The position numbers were made by a program, and so were the translations under genes. From positions 25,528,825 to 25,592,824 of the forward strand of contig NC_068974.1 in assembly GCF_016808095.1 (NCBI RefSeq): a stretch of 64,000 nt of DNA, read 5' to 3'. The DNA is from Vigna angularis (Eukaryota; Streptophyta; Magnoliopsida; Fabales; Fabaceae). Under the pieces are notes generated by a model. The model did not search any database and was not told the DNA's origin. It worked only from the letters and a program-made list of their open reading frames with translations. Position 1 is the first letter of the stretch. Each line of letters starts with the position of its first letter. Of this stretch, positions 11,641 through 23,447 are shown piece after piece.

Positions 11641-13250
11641 TCAGTGAAACCAACACTGCTACGAATTCGACAAAGAAACCAAAAGATCACTCACGAATAT
11701 CACCGACAAACATGAAATCCCCACTCCTGAAACCACAGAAACAGGCAAGAAGACAAAGGATACATCAATGAACACCAAGAGAATCAAGTCTCTCTTTTTT
11801 TTCTTGCCAGAAGAAAGAAAGAATCAAAGAACAGATCAGCAAGGGATCTGAGAGCTGAACCAGTCCATGATCTGAGAATCAAGAACTATTATGGTCAGGC
11901 AGAAGTAGCAGGGGCATATGCATGTCAGGAACAACCTGCATATATAACCAAAATTTTGTTTTTCTCCCAATCAGATCACATCCATAGTGCAGGTGTCTAT
12001 GTACCCAAAACATACGATGGCAATAGGACAACCATGAAAAGAGAGGGAGAGAAATAGAAGAGTATTGTTGTTGTACCCAACAATCCAGACAACAACACCA
12101 ACAATTGATAGGAGGCAGAGAAAAGTAAAGATAGAAGACCCAACAACAAACCCGTAGGCCTGCAATCTTATGCTTAGGCATCCTTTTTAAAATAAAACAA
12201 AAAAAAATACTACCTCTTATGATTAGTTGATACATTTTCATTTTAAACATTTTTTTTCATCATCGATTAATATATTGATATTAATTACGAGATTTCTAAG
12301 ATGATGAAATGCAGGGAGTGGAAGGTAGAAAAAAAGAGTTAAAAGTAAAAGTTTAACTAACTCGGATAAGATCCTCCCTTGCATTTTAACGGTTACAAAC
12401 TACACGGAATAAGATTTTCAAGAACAAGGAATTACATATTATCTTCGTATGGCACCAAGATCTTGAATCTGCTAGCACATAATTAAAAAACATGTTATCA
12501 ATGGAAGTCAATGCTTGCGCAGCAGTAGTTAGCAATGTACACATGCTACGGAAAATTAACTACCTAACTATCATCACATTCTACCAAATATTATACAAGA
12601 ATTCGTGTCGAGAATGCCAACTAGAAGAGAAGGCCAAGCACAAGTTGAGCAAGTTCAAACGAAAGGGAAGAAAATATCCCATGCTGCATCAGTAGGATCA
12701 CCGCTGGCCTTCACAATGCTTCATCTACAATCCAACAGTTAAACTAATAATCTAGAAGCTTCAAAAACCAAACTAGGCGGGCATCAAGACACTCCTACTC
12801 TAAAAATCTGAGATCTGCAACGTAAAAAAAAAGATAATGGGAAAAATAGTTAGCAAAGATCAATCCCAAAACTTCTATTATTAATGACTTCAACAAGCAT
12901 ATTAAGAAAAATAAGCTTCAGGCAGGTAATCGAATGTGCAGGAGCACGGGTGTACGAAATTCAAGAATGCATCATAAAAAATCATGCTGTGAAGTGCACA
13001 CACGAAAAACTGGAAATGTTCCTGAAGCTATGCTATTTCTTTTGGGGCTCAGAAGACAGGAGATATTATTTCAGTAGACGTCTGAGGCACTATGCTCCAT
13101 GGTAAGCATTTTAACTCCAATTTTAAAAATCAAGTTTCGAGATTCGGAAAAAACCTTAAGGAGTTCAATTTAAAGCTGCACCGATCAAGGTTAAATAAAA
13201 AGATCGTCATAGTGAAGCATATCGAATATACACGGATGGTAACTAAGGCC
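11641..13250. other. Non-coding stretch downstream of GTE4, possibly transcribed on -
   Basis: Composition is less AT-extreme than the flanks. On the minus strand there are splice-like signals (for example a pyrimidine tract ending in TTGCAG near 12805), but no coding frame with a known domain. A 64-residue minus-strand frame at 11971-12165 contains one strongly hydrophobic segment. The stretch could be a long or alternative 3' end of the GTE4 gene, or a non-coding transcript. Neither can be shown from sequence. Confidence 0.3.
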
Positions 13251-13256
13251 TTGTTC

Positions 13257-13521
13257 TTTTGAGTGGATTTGAAAGAATTTGAAAATAAAATTTTTTGTCC
13301 TTTATTTGAGTGAATTTGGAAATAAATGAATGAATTTGGAAATAAAATTTGTAAGAATTAGTATAAAATTGTATTGACATGACAAATTAAAAAAAATTAT
13401 TTCCAAATTCACTCTCATTTACCTCCAAATTCATTCAAATAAACGACAAAAAAATTTATCTTCAAATCCTCTCAAATTCCCTCAAATCCACTCCCTCAAA
13501 TCCACTCAAAAGAACAAGACC
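13257..13521. mobile_element. Tourist-like (PIF/Harbinger) MITE
   Basis: The element has terminal inverted repeats GGCCTTGTTCTTTTGAGTGG (left) and, on the opposite strand, GGTCTTGTTCTTTTGAGTGG (right), flanked on both sides by TAA (13254-13256 and 13522-13524). A 3-bp TAA duplication with GG(C/T)CTTGTT ends is the signature of PIF/Harbinger-derived Tourist MITEs. At 265 bp, and folding back on itself through much of its length, it has no coding capacity. Confidence 0.88.
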
Positions 13522-13529
13522 TAATAGAG

Positions 13530-13966
13530 AAAACAAGAAAAAGCATTTTTCAGAACCAACTACATATTATAAAAACTTGTACAGTGAGGTTGTCAAATTC
13601 AGATTCAAAACTACAATAGCTTAAAATCTTATTCTGACAAAAACTAACTGATTATGAACACTACCAGATGGCCACCAATTTCCAACAATAAAAGACAAAC
13701 ATCCAAACTAATCCCATGACTGAATTAAATGCAACACATACAAAGCGTACTCAACAACACGTTATGACAAACAAACAGTGATCATTCATAAGCAACAAAA
13801 TCATCGCTCATTTTCTTTAAAAAACAGCTTGACAATACATACATCTCTCTTTAGAATGGAAAGGAAAAAGTGCAGATAATATCACATGAGCAAATGATTA
13901 CTGAACAATACGAAGCCATAGAGCACAATATTAAGATAAAAGGGCTGTAACTCTACCAGCAGCATA
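13530..13966. other. 3' flank / likely 3' UTR of GTE4
   Basis: The region between the MITE and the GTE4 stop codon shows no gene. On the minus strand it directly follows the stop codon and probably contains the GTE4 3' untranslated region. Confidence 0.45.
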
Positions 13967-13967
13967 T

Positions 13968-16923
13968 TTAGGTTCCTTGTGACCCTGCATCAGATCCAGA
14001 CGCTGAGGAACTGTCACTATCAGAATCTGCAACACCACATACAAATGAGAAAGACGCATTTGACTTCAACAATCCAAAGCATGTATATGAACAAATAACA
14101 TGTAAGATAGACGATAAATCATGATCAATGTACCACTTGAAGAAGATCCAGAATCACTGCTGGAACTACTTGAACTGCTTGACCTACTCCCGTTGTCAGC
14201 TTGATTTCCCCCTTGCACAGGCAATGATTGGGGAACATTCCTTTCATCTGTACACAGAGTCAATGATTTCAATTAAAAAACAGAGGAGATCAACAATCCA
14301 AAAACAACAAACCTGATTCTAAGAAGTTCACCTGTTTGTATTTCCTTTGGAATCTCTTCTATAGCTGGTGCCTGGCTCTGCAGAAGGCAAAAAATAAAAA
14401 ACAAACACTTAGAATAATTGCTCCCCAAAGTGAGCAAGGCAATATAGAAGTAAAAATTGTATTATTTACCTTCTGGATGGCATTCTGCTGCAAGGCTTCT
14501 GCTCGAGCTCGTGCAAGTTCAGCCTTCCTTTTATTTTTGCTCAAACTTTTCTTATAGTTGGTCACAAATCTATCAAGCTCCCAGAGTGTTTCAGCATCCA
14601 CATTATCAATGTCTACTTCAATTTCATCATCATGTTGATCGAGTGCTAAATTTCTCTTCTTAATGATTTGTACAATAGCATCAAGCTTCTCTGAAGGTAA
14701 ACTCTGAAGGTTAGTGCTTAGTTTTTGTTTTTCCTCAAATGTCATGTCTCTTTTGTAAGGATCTTTTGCTTTTGGTTTTTTTGGGGCTGGGGTTCTACTT
14801 GACGGAGTAAAGCTCATAGGTTTTGGAGTCTGTGTCATTGATTCTGATCTATCCAAAATCCGTCTCATATCAAGATGTGGTGGTGGTGTAAAAGCAGAAA
14901 CCCTTCTTGATAAAGGTGAAGGTGCAGGGGGAGCTGCTCCATAATCAAACCCACATCTCATCTCCCGATTATAATCTGACTCGATTATAGCCCATCTGTC
15001 TTCAAATATCTTTGCTAACTGCTCTGCCATTATATGAACATCTTGTCCCTTTGGATTATATGTCATGGCATTATTAAAAGTGAGTCTCACATCCTCTGCA
15101 AATTCCTTTGGTGATTTGTACCAATTCTTGTTCAGCCTTGACTTTACAGTTCCCAAGTCCATTGGATGAGTGATGATAGTAAAATAATCATGCAAACCAA
15201 GACCCTCAACATCAACAGGAGCATTAAACACCCAACCATGCTTGTGTTTCATCAATTTTTCAAGCAGTGAACTACAGCTTTTGAAAAACTTAGATCCCAT
15301 CCCAAAACCATGTCGCATTTCTCCACCACCTTGTTTCTTCCAATTCAACTTTGATTTCTTGTTACTCTCTGCTGGTGGAAATTTATCTTTTGCAAGCAAG
15401 AACTCTGAGTTCCGATAAAATTGGTTTGCTTTAGGTGTCCTCTTCTCCTTCTCAACAGTTTCACCAATCCCCTGACTATTCTCCAACATTGACAAACTTA
15501 ACTGGTGCAAAGGCCTAGAACTGGCAGGTTCCCTTGGAACACCAACAGATGCCACCTCTGAGTGAGCACGCTTTGCTCCACCCACATTATCCATCCCACT
15601 AGCAACCAGGACATTTGAGTTGCGATATCCACCAACTTGCCTCTGCTTCACTTCAATCCTATTAACCAAACTTCTTACAACATCAAGCTCACTTTCAAGC
15701 TTCCACCGAATCTCCCGTATTTGCTGTTTTGATTTTGAGGACAAGCTTATCTTGATTCGATCCCTCTGTCGAGGCTCCACAACCCCATTCCCCAATGGAA
15801 GGCCTCGGGTGCTAGGAACTGCCTCCTGATGAGGGCTGGGGCTTAAAGGTCCATTATCCTCCTGCTCAACATTGAGGCTAGAAGGTTCATCACGCTGCCG
15901 ATTATACAAGTCATCAGAGACCAGCACTACTGGTGGTTGAACTGTATCCCCATCCCATCTTGAATTTACATGTGACAGAGGCAAAACCCCACCCACCAAT
16001 CTTGAGTTCACTTGCAGCTGGGGTGAATTCCCATCCTCCATTCTTGAATTCACTTCTGGCTGAGGGGACTTTTTACCCTCCAATTTTGAACTCTCTTGCG
16101 GCTGAACCATGTTGACATCCTCTGACCTAGGACTCACTTGTATCTGAGCTATATTCCCATCCTCTGATCTTGAACTCAATTGTAGTTGAGTCATATTCCC
16201 ATCCAGTGACACTCGTGGCTGGGCTGTGTTTCCATCTTCTGACCTTGAACCCGTGTGTGGCAGAGCTGCACTCCCATCCTCTGACTTTGAACTCACTTGA
16301 GGCTGAGCCATATTCCCACCCTCTTGAATTTGGGACATGTTCACATCCTCCAATCTTGAATTCGCCTGAGGCTGGGCCATATTCCCATCCTCCAACCTCA
16401 AATTCCCATTGGACAGAACCATATTCCCATCCTCCAAATGAGGCTGAGTTATATCTTCATCCTCCTTTCTTGAACTCCCTTCTGTCAGTGTCATATCCTG
16501 ATCCTCCAGTGGTGTTTGAACTGTATTCCCATTCTCCAGTCTTAAACTCACTTGCATCTGATCCTCCAATGGGTTCTGCCCCAAAATCCCATCCTCTAAT
16601 CTTGAACTCACTTGAGGCTGAGCAGTATCCTTCTCCACGGCAGACTGTTCAGGAGGCTGGACCACAACGTTCTCACTATTGCTCTTGGCCGCACCGGACT
16701 CACCAACTTTGCTCTTCTGGACAGTTCTGTTATTGATACTGTCATTGGTAACGGTAGAAGTGGTTGTGGCGTTATTTTCAGTGGTGGAAGCAACAGTGTT
16801 TGGGGCGTTAGGGTCTTTCTTCTGACCTTTGAGCACTTTCCTCCTCGTGTAAACCTTCCTCTCTCCAAATCTCTGTTTCTCTTTGGCTTCGTCATCCCCT
16901 CCAGCCACTGGCCCCGAAGCCAT
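13968..16923 (-). CDS. GTE4: GTE4-type BET protein (bromodomain + NET), chromatin reader
   Basis: Four coding exons on the minus strand (16923-14470, 14377-14332, 14247-14134, 14026-13968) give 890 residues. The first exon alone encodes 818. Residues about 97-332 are a degenerate repeat region. The bromodomain (about 548-645) has LEKLMKHKHGWVF, the HPMDLGTVKSRL helix and the acetyl-lysine-binding Asn in MTYNPKGQDVH. The NET domain (about 722-795) reads MTFEEKQKLS ... LPSEKL ... EVDIDNVDAETLWELDRFV. A Ser-rich tail ends in DSDSSSASGSDAG. The family reads acetylated histones and regulates transcription; Arabidopsis GTE4 supports cell-cycle maintenance and differentiation. The MASGP start with KVYTRRK soon after matches plant GTE4 proteins. 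Most plant GTE4 proteins are shorter, the excess here being the repeat region. A good donor motif at 17175 suggests an intron in the 5' untranslated region. Confidence 0.93.
15925..16640 (-). repeat. Degenerate coding repeats in the GTE4 N-terminus
   Basis: About 14-16 copies of a roughly 15-17 residue acidic unit, approximately SSRSEDGNxAQPQV, run from residue about 97 to 332. Copies vary in length in whole codons (EDGNMAQPQ, EDGNTAQPR, EDGNIAQIQ, EDVNMVQPQ and similar), so the array has expanded and drifted without breaking the frame. Confidence 0.85.
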
Positions 16924-17320
16924 AAATCCAAAACCCTAATCCTAACACCAATCCCAAATCCCCGAAATCCTAGGGTTTTACGCACCAACAAATCAAAAAA
17001 TCACACAAAAAAAAAAAACAAGAAACAAGAAACCAAACCCTAGAAATTCTTAGGGCTTCCTTCCACCATGAAAATTTTCACGCCTCACTCAGAACCTCTT
17101 CAGAAACGAAGAATCAGAATCTTGAAAAACAAATCGTAGAGAAAAATCAGTAGTAGGGTTTCAAAGCTCAATTACCTTGTTTTCGATCAGATCTCGCACA
17201 CATACATACACACGCTCGTGAACTCTCTCTTTCTCTGTTTCTCTCTCTAAAACGCTTCGTCTTTCTCTCTCTTTCTTGAAACGCTAGTCGTTTTATCGAA
17301 TCGTCACAGGTGTACGACAA
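16924..17320 (-). promoter_or_regulatory. 5' UTR and promoter region of GTE4
   Basis: Read on the minus strand, this holds the leader of GTE4. A donor-like CAAG/GTAATT at about 17175 hints at a leader intron; I could not fix its acceptor. From 17222 to 17282 there is a GA-rich tract (CT on +), a class of element bound by plant BBR/BPC GAGA factors and common near transcription starts of housekeeping genes. Confidence 0.45.
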
Positions 17321-17329
17321 CGGTGCGTT

Positions 17330-18950
17330 CGTGGGGAAGCGTGGACCAGGCTAAGCGTTTGGGATGCAACAAAGAGCCGTGCCCAGGAAGCATTATAACA
17401 CCGAAACTTGTGGACGTGGACTCATTCGCGTTCTCTCAACGTGAATTAAACGCACCAATGGGAACAACGTGATATCTTGCGTGGGACTCACGTGAGCGTG
17501 AGAGAATAAGGGACTTTAATGGCGGGGAGTTTTGTGTGCAAGAATTTTTAAAGTTATCACAGGTTGTTAAGCTGCGCGTGCTAGATACTCTCCGGTTTAG
17601 TGGGTTCCCGTTTGGCTGGTGCCGTCCAGTACTCCGAAGGTTTACCCACGCGCCCTCTTCGCGATTGGAGACTGGAAGTTTTCTATTAAGAAGTTTGGGC
17701 AGAGTTGGTATTGGGTAGGCCTTTCGTGGGCTTTATGTTTATTATGATCAAAGTCTTTCTACATCATCATAAATTTTTCATTAGTCTCTAAAAAAAATTG
17801 AAATTAATTTTTTTAATGTTAATTTCTTTTCATGAACAAATATGCCCAGACATTATGTAATTTTAATTATATTAACAGTCAGATAGACTATAGTTATAAA
17901 AAAAATAAAACAAAAAGGTATTGTATAGATATAAAAGAAACACAATATATTTTTATATATAAGAAGAAAAAAAATAAAAAATATCCCATCAACAATCTAA
18001 TTGATGCTAACAAAATAAATAAAAATTAATAATGAATTATTATTTTTAAAATATTTTCTAGGAGAGAAAATAAAATAAAGAATTTCTTATTACGTAACAA
18101 GTTAAAAATATTTAATGGTATAAATATCTCAAATAGAAGAAAAGCTTAATAAAACTAGAGATAGTGTACTTCTACATTTTTTTAATGTAAATATCAAAAA
18201 TGTAGTAATTTACATTTTTCTTTTTTTCTAGAACTTTTAATTCTTCTACTCACCAAAAATGATTTTGATAGATTAAAAATATAGAAAAAAAAACACTATT
18301 TAAAAACACAATATTTACTATTTTTATTATTAACCGATGTTTTTTGACTTATAAATTTTTAAAAACAATCTTAAATTATAAGGGTCATATGTCTTGAGGT
18401 TAACGAATGAAATCTAACAAAAAAACTAAAAACCATTAGGTGTAAAGTTAATTTAGAAAAAATATTAACATAAGATGAATAATTTTGGTATGAAAAATAT
18501 AGATTTAATCATTACATTTTTCACCTGATAAAAGATATTACACTCTTGAATATAATAAGTATTTATCAAATAAATACTAACTAAAAAAAATCTCCAATGG
18601 ATTAAATGATACGGCATGTTAAACACACTCTCATTCAACAATGAAACTTCCATGAAACATTTAGTATTATTACTAGAAAACTTAAACAGTCAAAATGGTA
18701 GAAAAAAAATCTTGATTGTTTTGAACAAACATTAAATGTCATTAAATGCTCAAAATTTTAAAGCAATAAGTTAAATAGGAAAAAGAACATATCTAGTGTG
18801 TAGATATTTATTCTACTTTATGAAGATATTTCATCTGTTCCATCCAATTCAAGTCAAAAATGAATGTTGGGAAGAAGAAGACATTAGCAAAATGTTTCGT
18901 TCACCAAAATTCATGCCAAATGAACAGTCTAATTTATTTTTGATAAAGCT
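17330..18950. other. AT-rich intergenic DNA
   Basis: No gene is seen. The first 400 bases are closer to gene-like composition (ACGTG words near 17450-17490) and may belong to the GTE4 promoter. From 17760 onward the sequence is very AT-rich and without structure I can name. Confidence 0.55.
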
Positions 18951-18959
18951 CTGAAAAGC

Positions 18960-19690
18960 AAGTTTGTTCTGACAAGAAGACATCAAAGGCATCAACCTAT
19001 GTTCTGGTATCAATCTAATGCTCAAACTGTTTAAAAATGCTACTACATTATGATAGGGGGAGCATCACATTCTCCAAATGGTTTGTAAGAAATTCTTATG
19101 ATGTATTTCTTTAAGCACTTCTTTTCCTCTTACTTGAATTTTTTTTGCTAATGCCCAAAAGGGGAGAAGTATCTGGAAAAATAGTTTCTTTAAGTACCAT
19201 TAATGAATTGAAACTTATTCCTTGAGTGCAGAACAATAGAATTCTCCTGAGGCCAAGAATAATAATTGAATTTGTTATGGTATCGAGTGTCGAGGATTAA
19301 CCTTCCTGACATTGCTATAATGTTGAGTCTTGATCTCCCAATTATTTTAGTCTGTCTCGAAGTCAATTGGTATGTTCTGAGTGGACCTGTAAAAAATACT
19401 CTGACGCTCAAGTTAGATGAGTGTTTCAAACGGTTATGCTCAAATCGGATTATTAGTCAAAAACATAAACCTTACCTTGGCAATGCACCTATATTTATAT
19501 TTCTCACAATGACAACTAAATCAAATATGTTAATTGTCCATTAATAGCTGCCATTATTTCTCTTTATTTTCCATTAATGACTGTTACCTTTAATTACCTC
19601 AGCAACTGTCTTTACCAATCGGTTTACTACAGTTGCTTCTTAGCCCACTCGGTCTATTAACCGAGCATCCCGACATACAATACAAAATCC
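18960..19690 (+). mobile_element. LTR-retrotransposon fragment (3' end type)
   Basis: The stretch has the texture of a Copia 3' end: GATAGGGGGAGCATCA near 19055 and CCCAAAAGGGGAGAAG near 19150, the latter resembling the polypurine tract before a 3' LTR. The part that follows (19260-19690) is repeat-like (GGACCTGTAAAAAATACTC, CTCAAGTTAGATGAGTG). No coding frame or LTR ends could be fixed. Confidence 0.35.
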
Positions 19691-19782
19691 ATCAATTTTA
19701 ATCAGAACAAGAGAAATTCCAATGCACCGCTACTAATGAAATAGGGATCAGAAGAATCAAGAAATGCATTAGGAAGAAGAGT

Positions 19783-20600
19783 GATTCTCCTTGCACCTCA
19801 CCTATTTCGTCCTGCACCTCCAATTTTTATTTAATTTCCATATTTGCACTGCCGCACTTCCAACGTCGGCTGCCGCACTACCGCACTTCTAACGCTGGCT
19901 GCCGCACTTCTAACATCGGTTGGATGTCACCGCATTTCGAGTTGCGGTTCACCCAAACTTTGTACGAAAGTGATTGGTATACACCGAATTATGTCATAGC
20001 CTTACCTCAAACAATGTAGTGTGACACTTCCTTGGCAAGTACGAAAATAATCTTGACAACAATTCTTGTTGCCTCCATCTTGTGAATATCTTCCGGCCAT
20101 ATATACAACGCTTAGTTCTCAACTTTCAGCACTATGCCCATCTACAATATTCTTTAGACTTAAAAAAATTTCTGTAATACGAAGACAATATGTCTCCCAT
20201 ACTTTTACTCCCAATAAATCTCTTCAAAAAATTAAGCTTCTTCCCAAAGAGATAGAGGCCAAGAAGAAAACTGCTGTATTCAGTGTTTGTCCAAGATTGA
20301 TCGTCCAACAATCTAGGGAGAAGATACTTCCCTCTCATCTTATCTTTCTCAACACTTTTAGAAGATGGTTCAAAATTTGAGAACCCTCTTATACATGTAT
20401 CTTCATCGCGTGAAGCAACGTAAAGTTCCACTCTAGTTTCTGAACATTCATTCTAAAAAAATAATCGCAATTCGAAACGCAATGACATTCAACCCACGTT
20501 AGAAGTGCGACAGCTGGTATTGGAATTTTGACTGGGTCAAAAATGAAAATTAAATAAAAATTGGAAATATAGGACAAAAAAGAAGGTGTAGAGAAAAACA
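19783..20600. mobile_element. Foldback element with about 190-bp inverted ends
   Basis: The left arm (19783-19945) and the reversed right arm (20600-20450) share long stretches: CTCCTTGCACCTC against CTCTACACCTTC, CCAATTTTTATTTAATTT, CGCACTTCTAAC, and GTTGGATGTCACCGC against GTTGAATGTCATTGC. The left arm also has an imperfect three-fold CCGCACTTCTAACG-type repeat. This is a non-autonomous DNA transposon or MITE-like foldback. I could not settle its target duplication or superfamily. Confidence 0.6.
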
Positions 20601-20609
20601 TTCTAAGAG

Positions 20610-21530
20610 GAATCGTGATGAAAAAAATATGATGAAAACGCAAAAAGAATAAAAATCAGAATGGATTAAACTATAAAAACTAATGTTACCATGTAAAAAC
20701 TTTACAAAATTGAAAGAAGAAATTTTGTAATAGAGAAAACATTGTTTTATATTTCTTACACTGAATGTCCTTTACATTACGTTGTTATATAGATGACAGT
20801 TAAACTTATACTGATGACGGTTAAACTTACTGTCTATTACAATATACAAATTTTTAACTAATAACAAAAAAATTGTAGTAAACTAACTAGTTAAAAAATA
20901 TATTTGTTAACAATAATTATGTCTTCCGTGCGTATGTCTCGTAAACATGTTCTCATAATTTTTTTATCAATATTTTTTAGATAAATTTCTATATTCAGAG
21001 ATAGAAAAGTATATCCTAATGTATTCTGGAAAACAAAATTGTTGCGATAAATAAAGATCAAGGAGAGAATTTGGATAGTTAGAAATAAAAAAATAGTGAT
21101 ACTTTCACAGCACATTTTAATATTTTTTTAGTATTTATAATTATTATTATTAATTATGAAGTAATTTTAGATTAATCATAAATAATATTAAAATATTGTT
21201 AAAAAAAATTATCACGTTATCATTATAAAAAAAAAGTTACATTTTGATAGTCTTACCTTCCATAATGAACCCCTTGAACATGAAAAAATTCTATTAGTAA
21301 AGAGAGAGCAAATTGTCCAAACAAAAACAAAAAAATATCTGATTAACTCAAAAGTTCGTAATACTCTTATCCTTATGCATGTAGATGACAGCTTGAATGA
21401 TGAAATCGTACACCTGATTCAAAATTGAGAGCACGTTTTTCAATTTTCAAACTGCGCCAAAAAAATAAAATTGCCGCGCAAGAAGCCGGTAGCTAGTTAA
21501 AAACCCAAAACCTGAACGCTCTCTCTCAAA
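20610..21530. other. Intergenic DNA and promoter of the SNM1-like gene
   Basis: AT-rich with no gene seen. The last 60-100 bases before 21546 have higher GC and CT-rich content consistent with a leader, but no clear TATA motif is apparent. Confidence 0.5.
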
Positions 21531-21545
21531 CGCGTGGAACAAAAA

Positions 21546-23447
21546 ATGGAGAAGGGGTTAATCTCCATAGACCGTTGGGCAAAAGGAAGCGAAGCTTACT
21601 TTCTCACCCACCTCCACTCCGACCACATCCACGGCCTCACCTCCACGTGGTCCCACGGACCCCTCTTCTGCTCCTCCGTCACCGCCAAACTCCTCCCCTT
21701 CAAGCTCCCCGACTTCAATCTCTCCCTCCTCCACATCCTCCACACCGGCGCCTCCCTCACTCTCACCCTCTCATCCACCGTCATCCACGTCACCGTCATA
21801 GACGCCTGTCACTGCCCCGGTCGGTAACCCTATCACACCTACTCTTCACTCTTCACGCACTTTTCATTTCTCTTTTTCACTCATTCGTATTCTTCCCACC
21901 AACAGGTTCTATCATGCTCCTATTCCGCGGCGACTTCGGCTGCTTCCTCCATACCGGCGACTTCAGGTGGGAAGCCACGTGCCAGAGAGCAACCAACGCC
22001 CGTCACATGCTTGACCACGCTCTCCAGAACCTTCCTGTCGTTGACATCGTTTACCTCGACAACACCTACTCCAATCCTATCTATGATTTTCCGCCTCGCC
22101 ATGTAGCGGCTCAGAAGGTCAATCAAATTGTCTAGTCTCTTCTTCTTATGGATTATTGTTGTTATTATCTTTTGCTTGATTTGATTGGTGTCTGATTTCA
22201 GGTTATAGATATCATTTCTTCGCATCCCGATCATGAAGTCATTATCGGGATTAACACTTTAGGGAAGGAAGATCTGCTGATTGAAATTTCGCGTGCGCTT
22301 CAAATCAAGGCATCTTCCCGATCGTTCTCTTAGAATAAAATTGAAGCCAGTGTGCTTGGAGTCTTTCTTGTCTCTACAATGTACAGTGCTTGAGTTGAAA
22401 ATATTATTTTGAAGTTGTTTGATTTAATCCTAAAAAAAATCTTGATGTGGTTATATTTGCAACTGTCTACTGGTTCTTGAAATCTTGGATGCTAACTTAG
22501 GCAAAAGTACTGTACTCCACTTGGTGTTCCCGTTTTCTATGGGGACTGTTTGATTTTATACCTTAATGGACACAGCTATGATTGTCTTGTTAGAATTGAA
22601 GCTTATGTTCATACCATGTTTGTTTTAATTGTCGTGTTTTGTCCACGTTACCATGTTTTGTTGGAGTTAGCATTCTGAACGATGGTTTGGTTTTTCACTG
22701 AGGTTTTTTGTTTTTCAATTGAAGATTTGGGTGTGGCCAGAGCGGTTGCGGACTATGCATCTTCTTGGTTACCCTGATATTTTTACAACGAACACGTCTC
22801 TTACTAGAGTTAGAGCTGTTCCTCAACATAATTTAAGCATTCGAACTTTAGAGGCATTTAATACAATGCACCCAACTATAGGAATCTTGCCATCGGGTCT
22901 TCCATGGATAAAGAAATCACTTCAAAAGAACGAGTTTCTTTCTGGTTCCTTTTTGACATCATCTCGTTGTACGAGAGGCAAATGGAGTGCAAATAGTGAG
23001 GCAGAGATTGGTGCCCAAATTGGAAACATAGGATCGCCAGACAAAATTCACGAGTACATGTACACAGTTCCCTACTCTGATCACTCCAACTATGAGGAGA
23101 TTGAAGAGTTTATAAAGCTTGTTCAACCAACCAGACTCAAGGGCATTGTGGCTTACTCGTCATGCTGTATTGAACCCATGTACTATTTTGGTCGACTTTG
23201 TTGTGTCGACCAACAGACACAACAGTTGTATGAGGAAAAGAAAAGGGAAGAACGTTGTAAAAGAGAAAGAGAAGAAGCAGTCAGCTCCAAAGCTTCATAT
23301 GCAGGTGATAATGTTCAGACAGATAGAGACAGAAGCAAGGCTTTGAAGGGTAGGTTTTCTGGTGTTCGTCTGACCAGGTTTAGTAGATTAAGAAAAACTC
23401 ACCGTGGTGCAAAACTTCGGGGAGATAACAGTTCTGATGAAGAATGA
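21546..23447 (+). CDS. SNM1/Apollo-type DNA-repair metallo-beta-lactamase nuclease
   Basis: Four exons (21546-21819, 21906-22117, 22202-22309, 22725-23447) give 438 residues. The N-terminal metallo-beta-lactamase fold holds the metal-binding HxHxDH (H22, H24, D26, H27 in THLHSDHIHG), H89 in DACHCPGS and D110 in HTGDFRW. The beta-CASP/DRMBL part includes IWVWPERL, HPTIGILPSG and YSDHSNYEE (H318). This architecture is that of 5'-3' exonucleases of the SNM1 family (Artemis, Apollo, SNM1A), which process interstrand cross-links, hairpins and telomere ends; the short Apollo-like layout fits a plant 'DNA repair metallo-beta-lactamase' protein. The tail is basic and charged and may bind DNA or localise the protein. 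Intron 3 appears to start with GC rather than GT. Exon 1 is markedly C-rich compared with the rest. The nuclear role is family inference. Confidence 0.9.

Noticed and set aside
11820..11960. Possible microRNA hairpin near AGATCAGCAAGGGATCT
   Set aside because: The arms are short, pairing is weak, and no known plant miRNA sequence is recognised.
15925..16640. Regularly spaced repeats as a CRISPR-like array
   Set aside because: They are degenerate coding repeats inside a plant gene, with varying spacing and no unique spacers.
14128..17043. Several plus-strand open frames opposite GTE4 (for example 16170-16736)
   Set aside because: They are antisense shadows of the GTE4 repeat region; the minus frame has clear bromodomain and NET motifs.
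20066..20431. ORFs of about 100 residues on both strands inside the foldback element
   Set aside because: No recognisable domain, and they lie within a non-autonomous element; probably chance.
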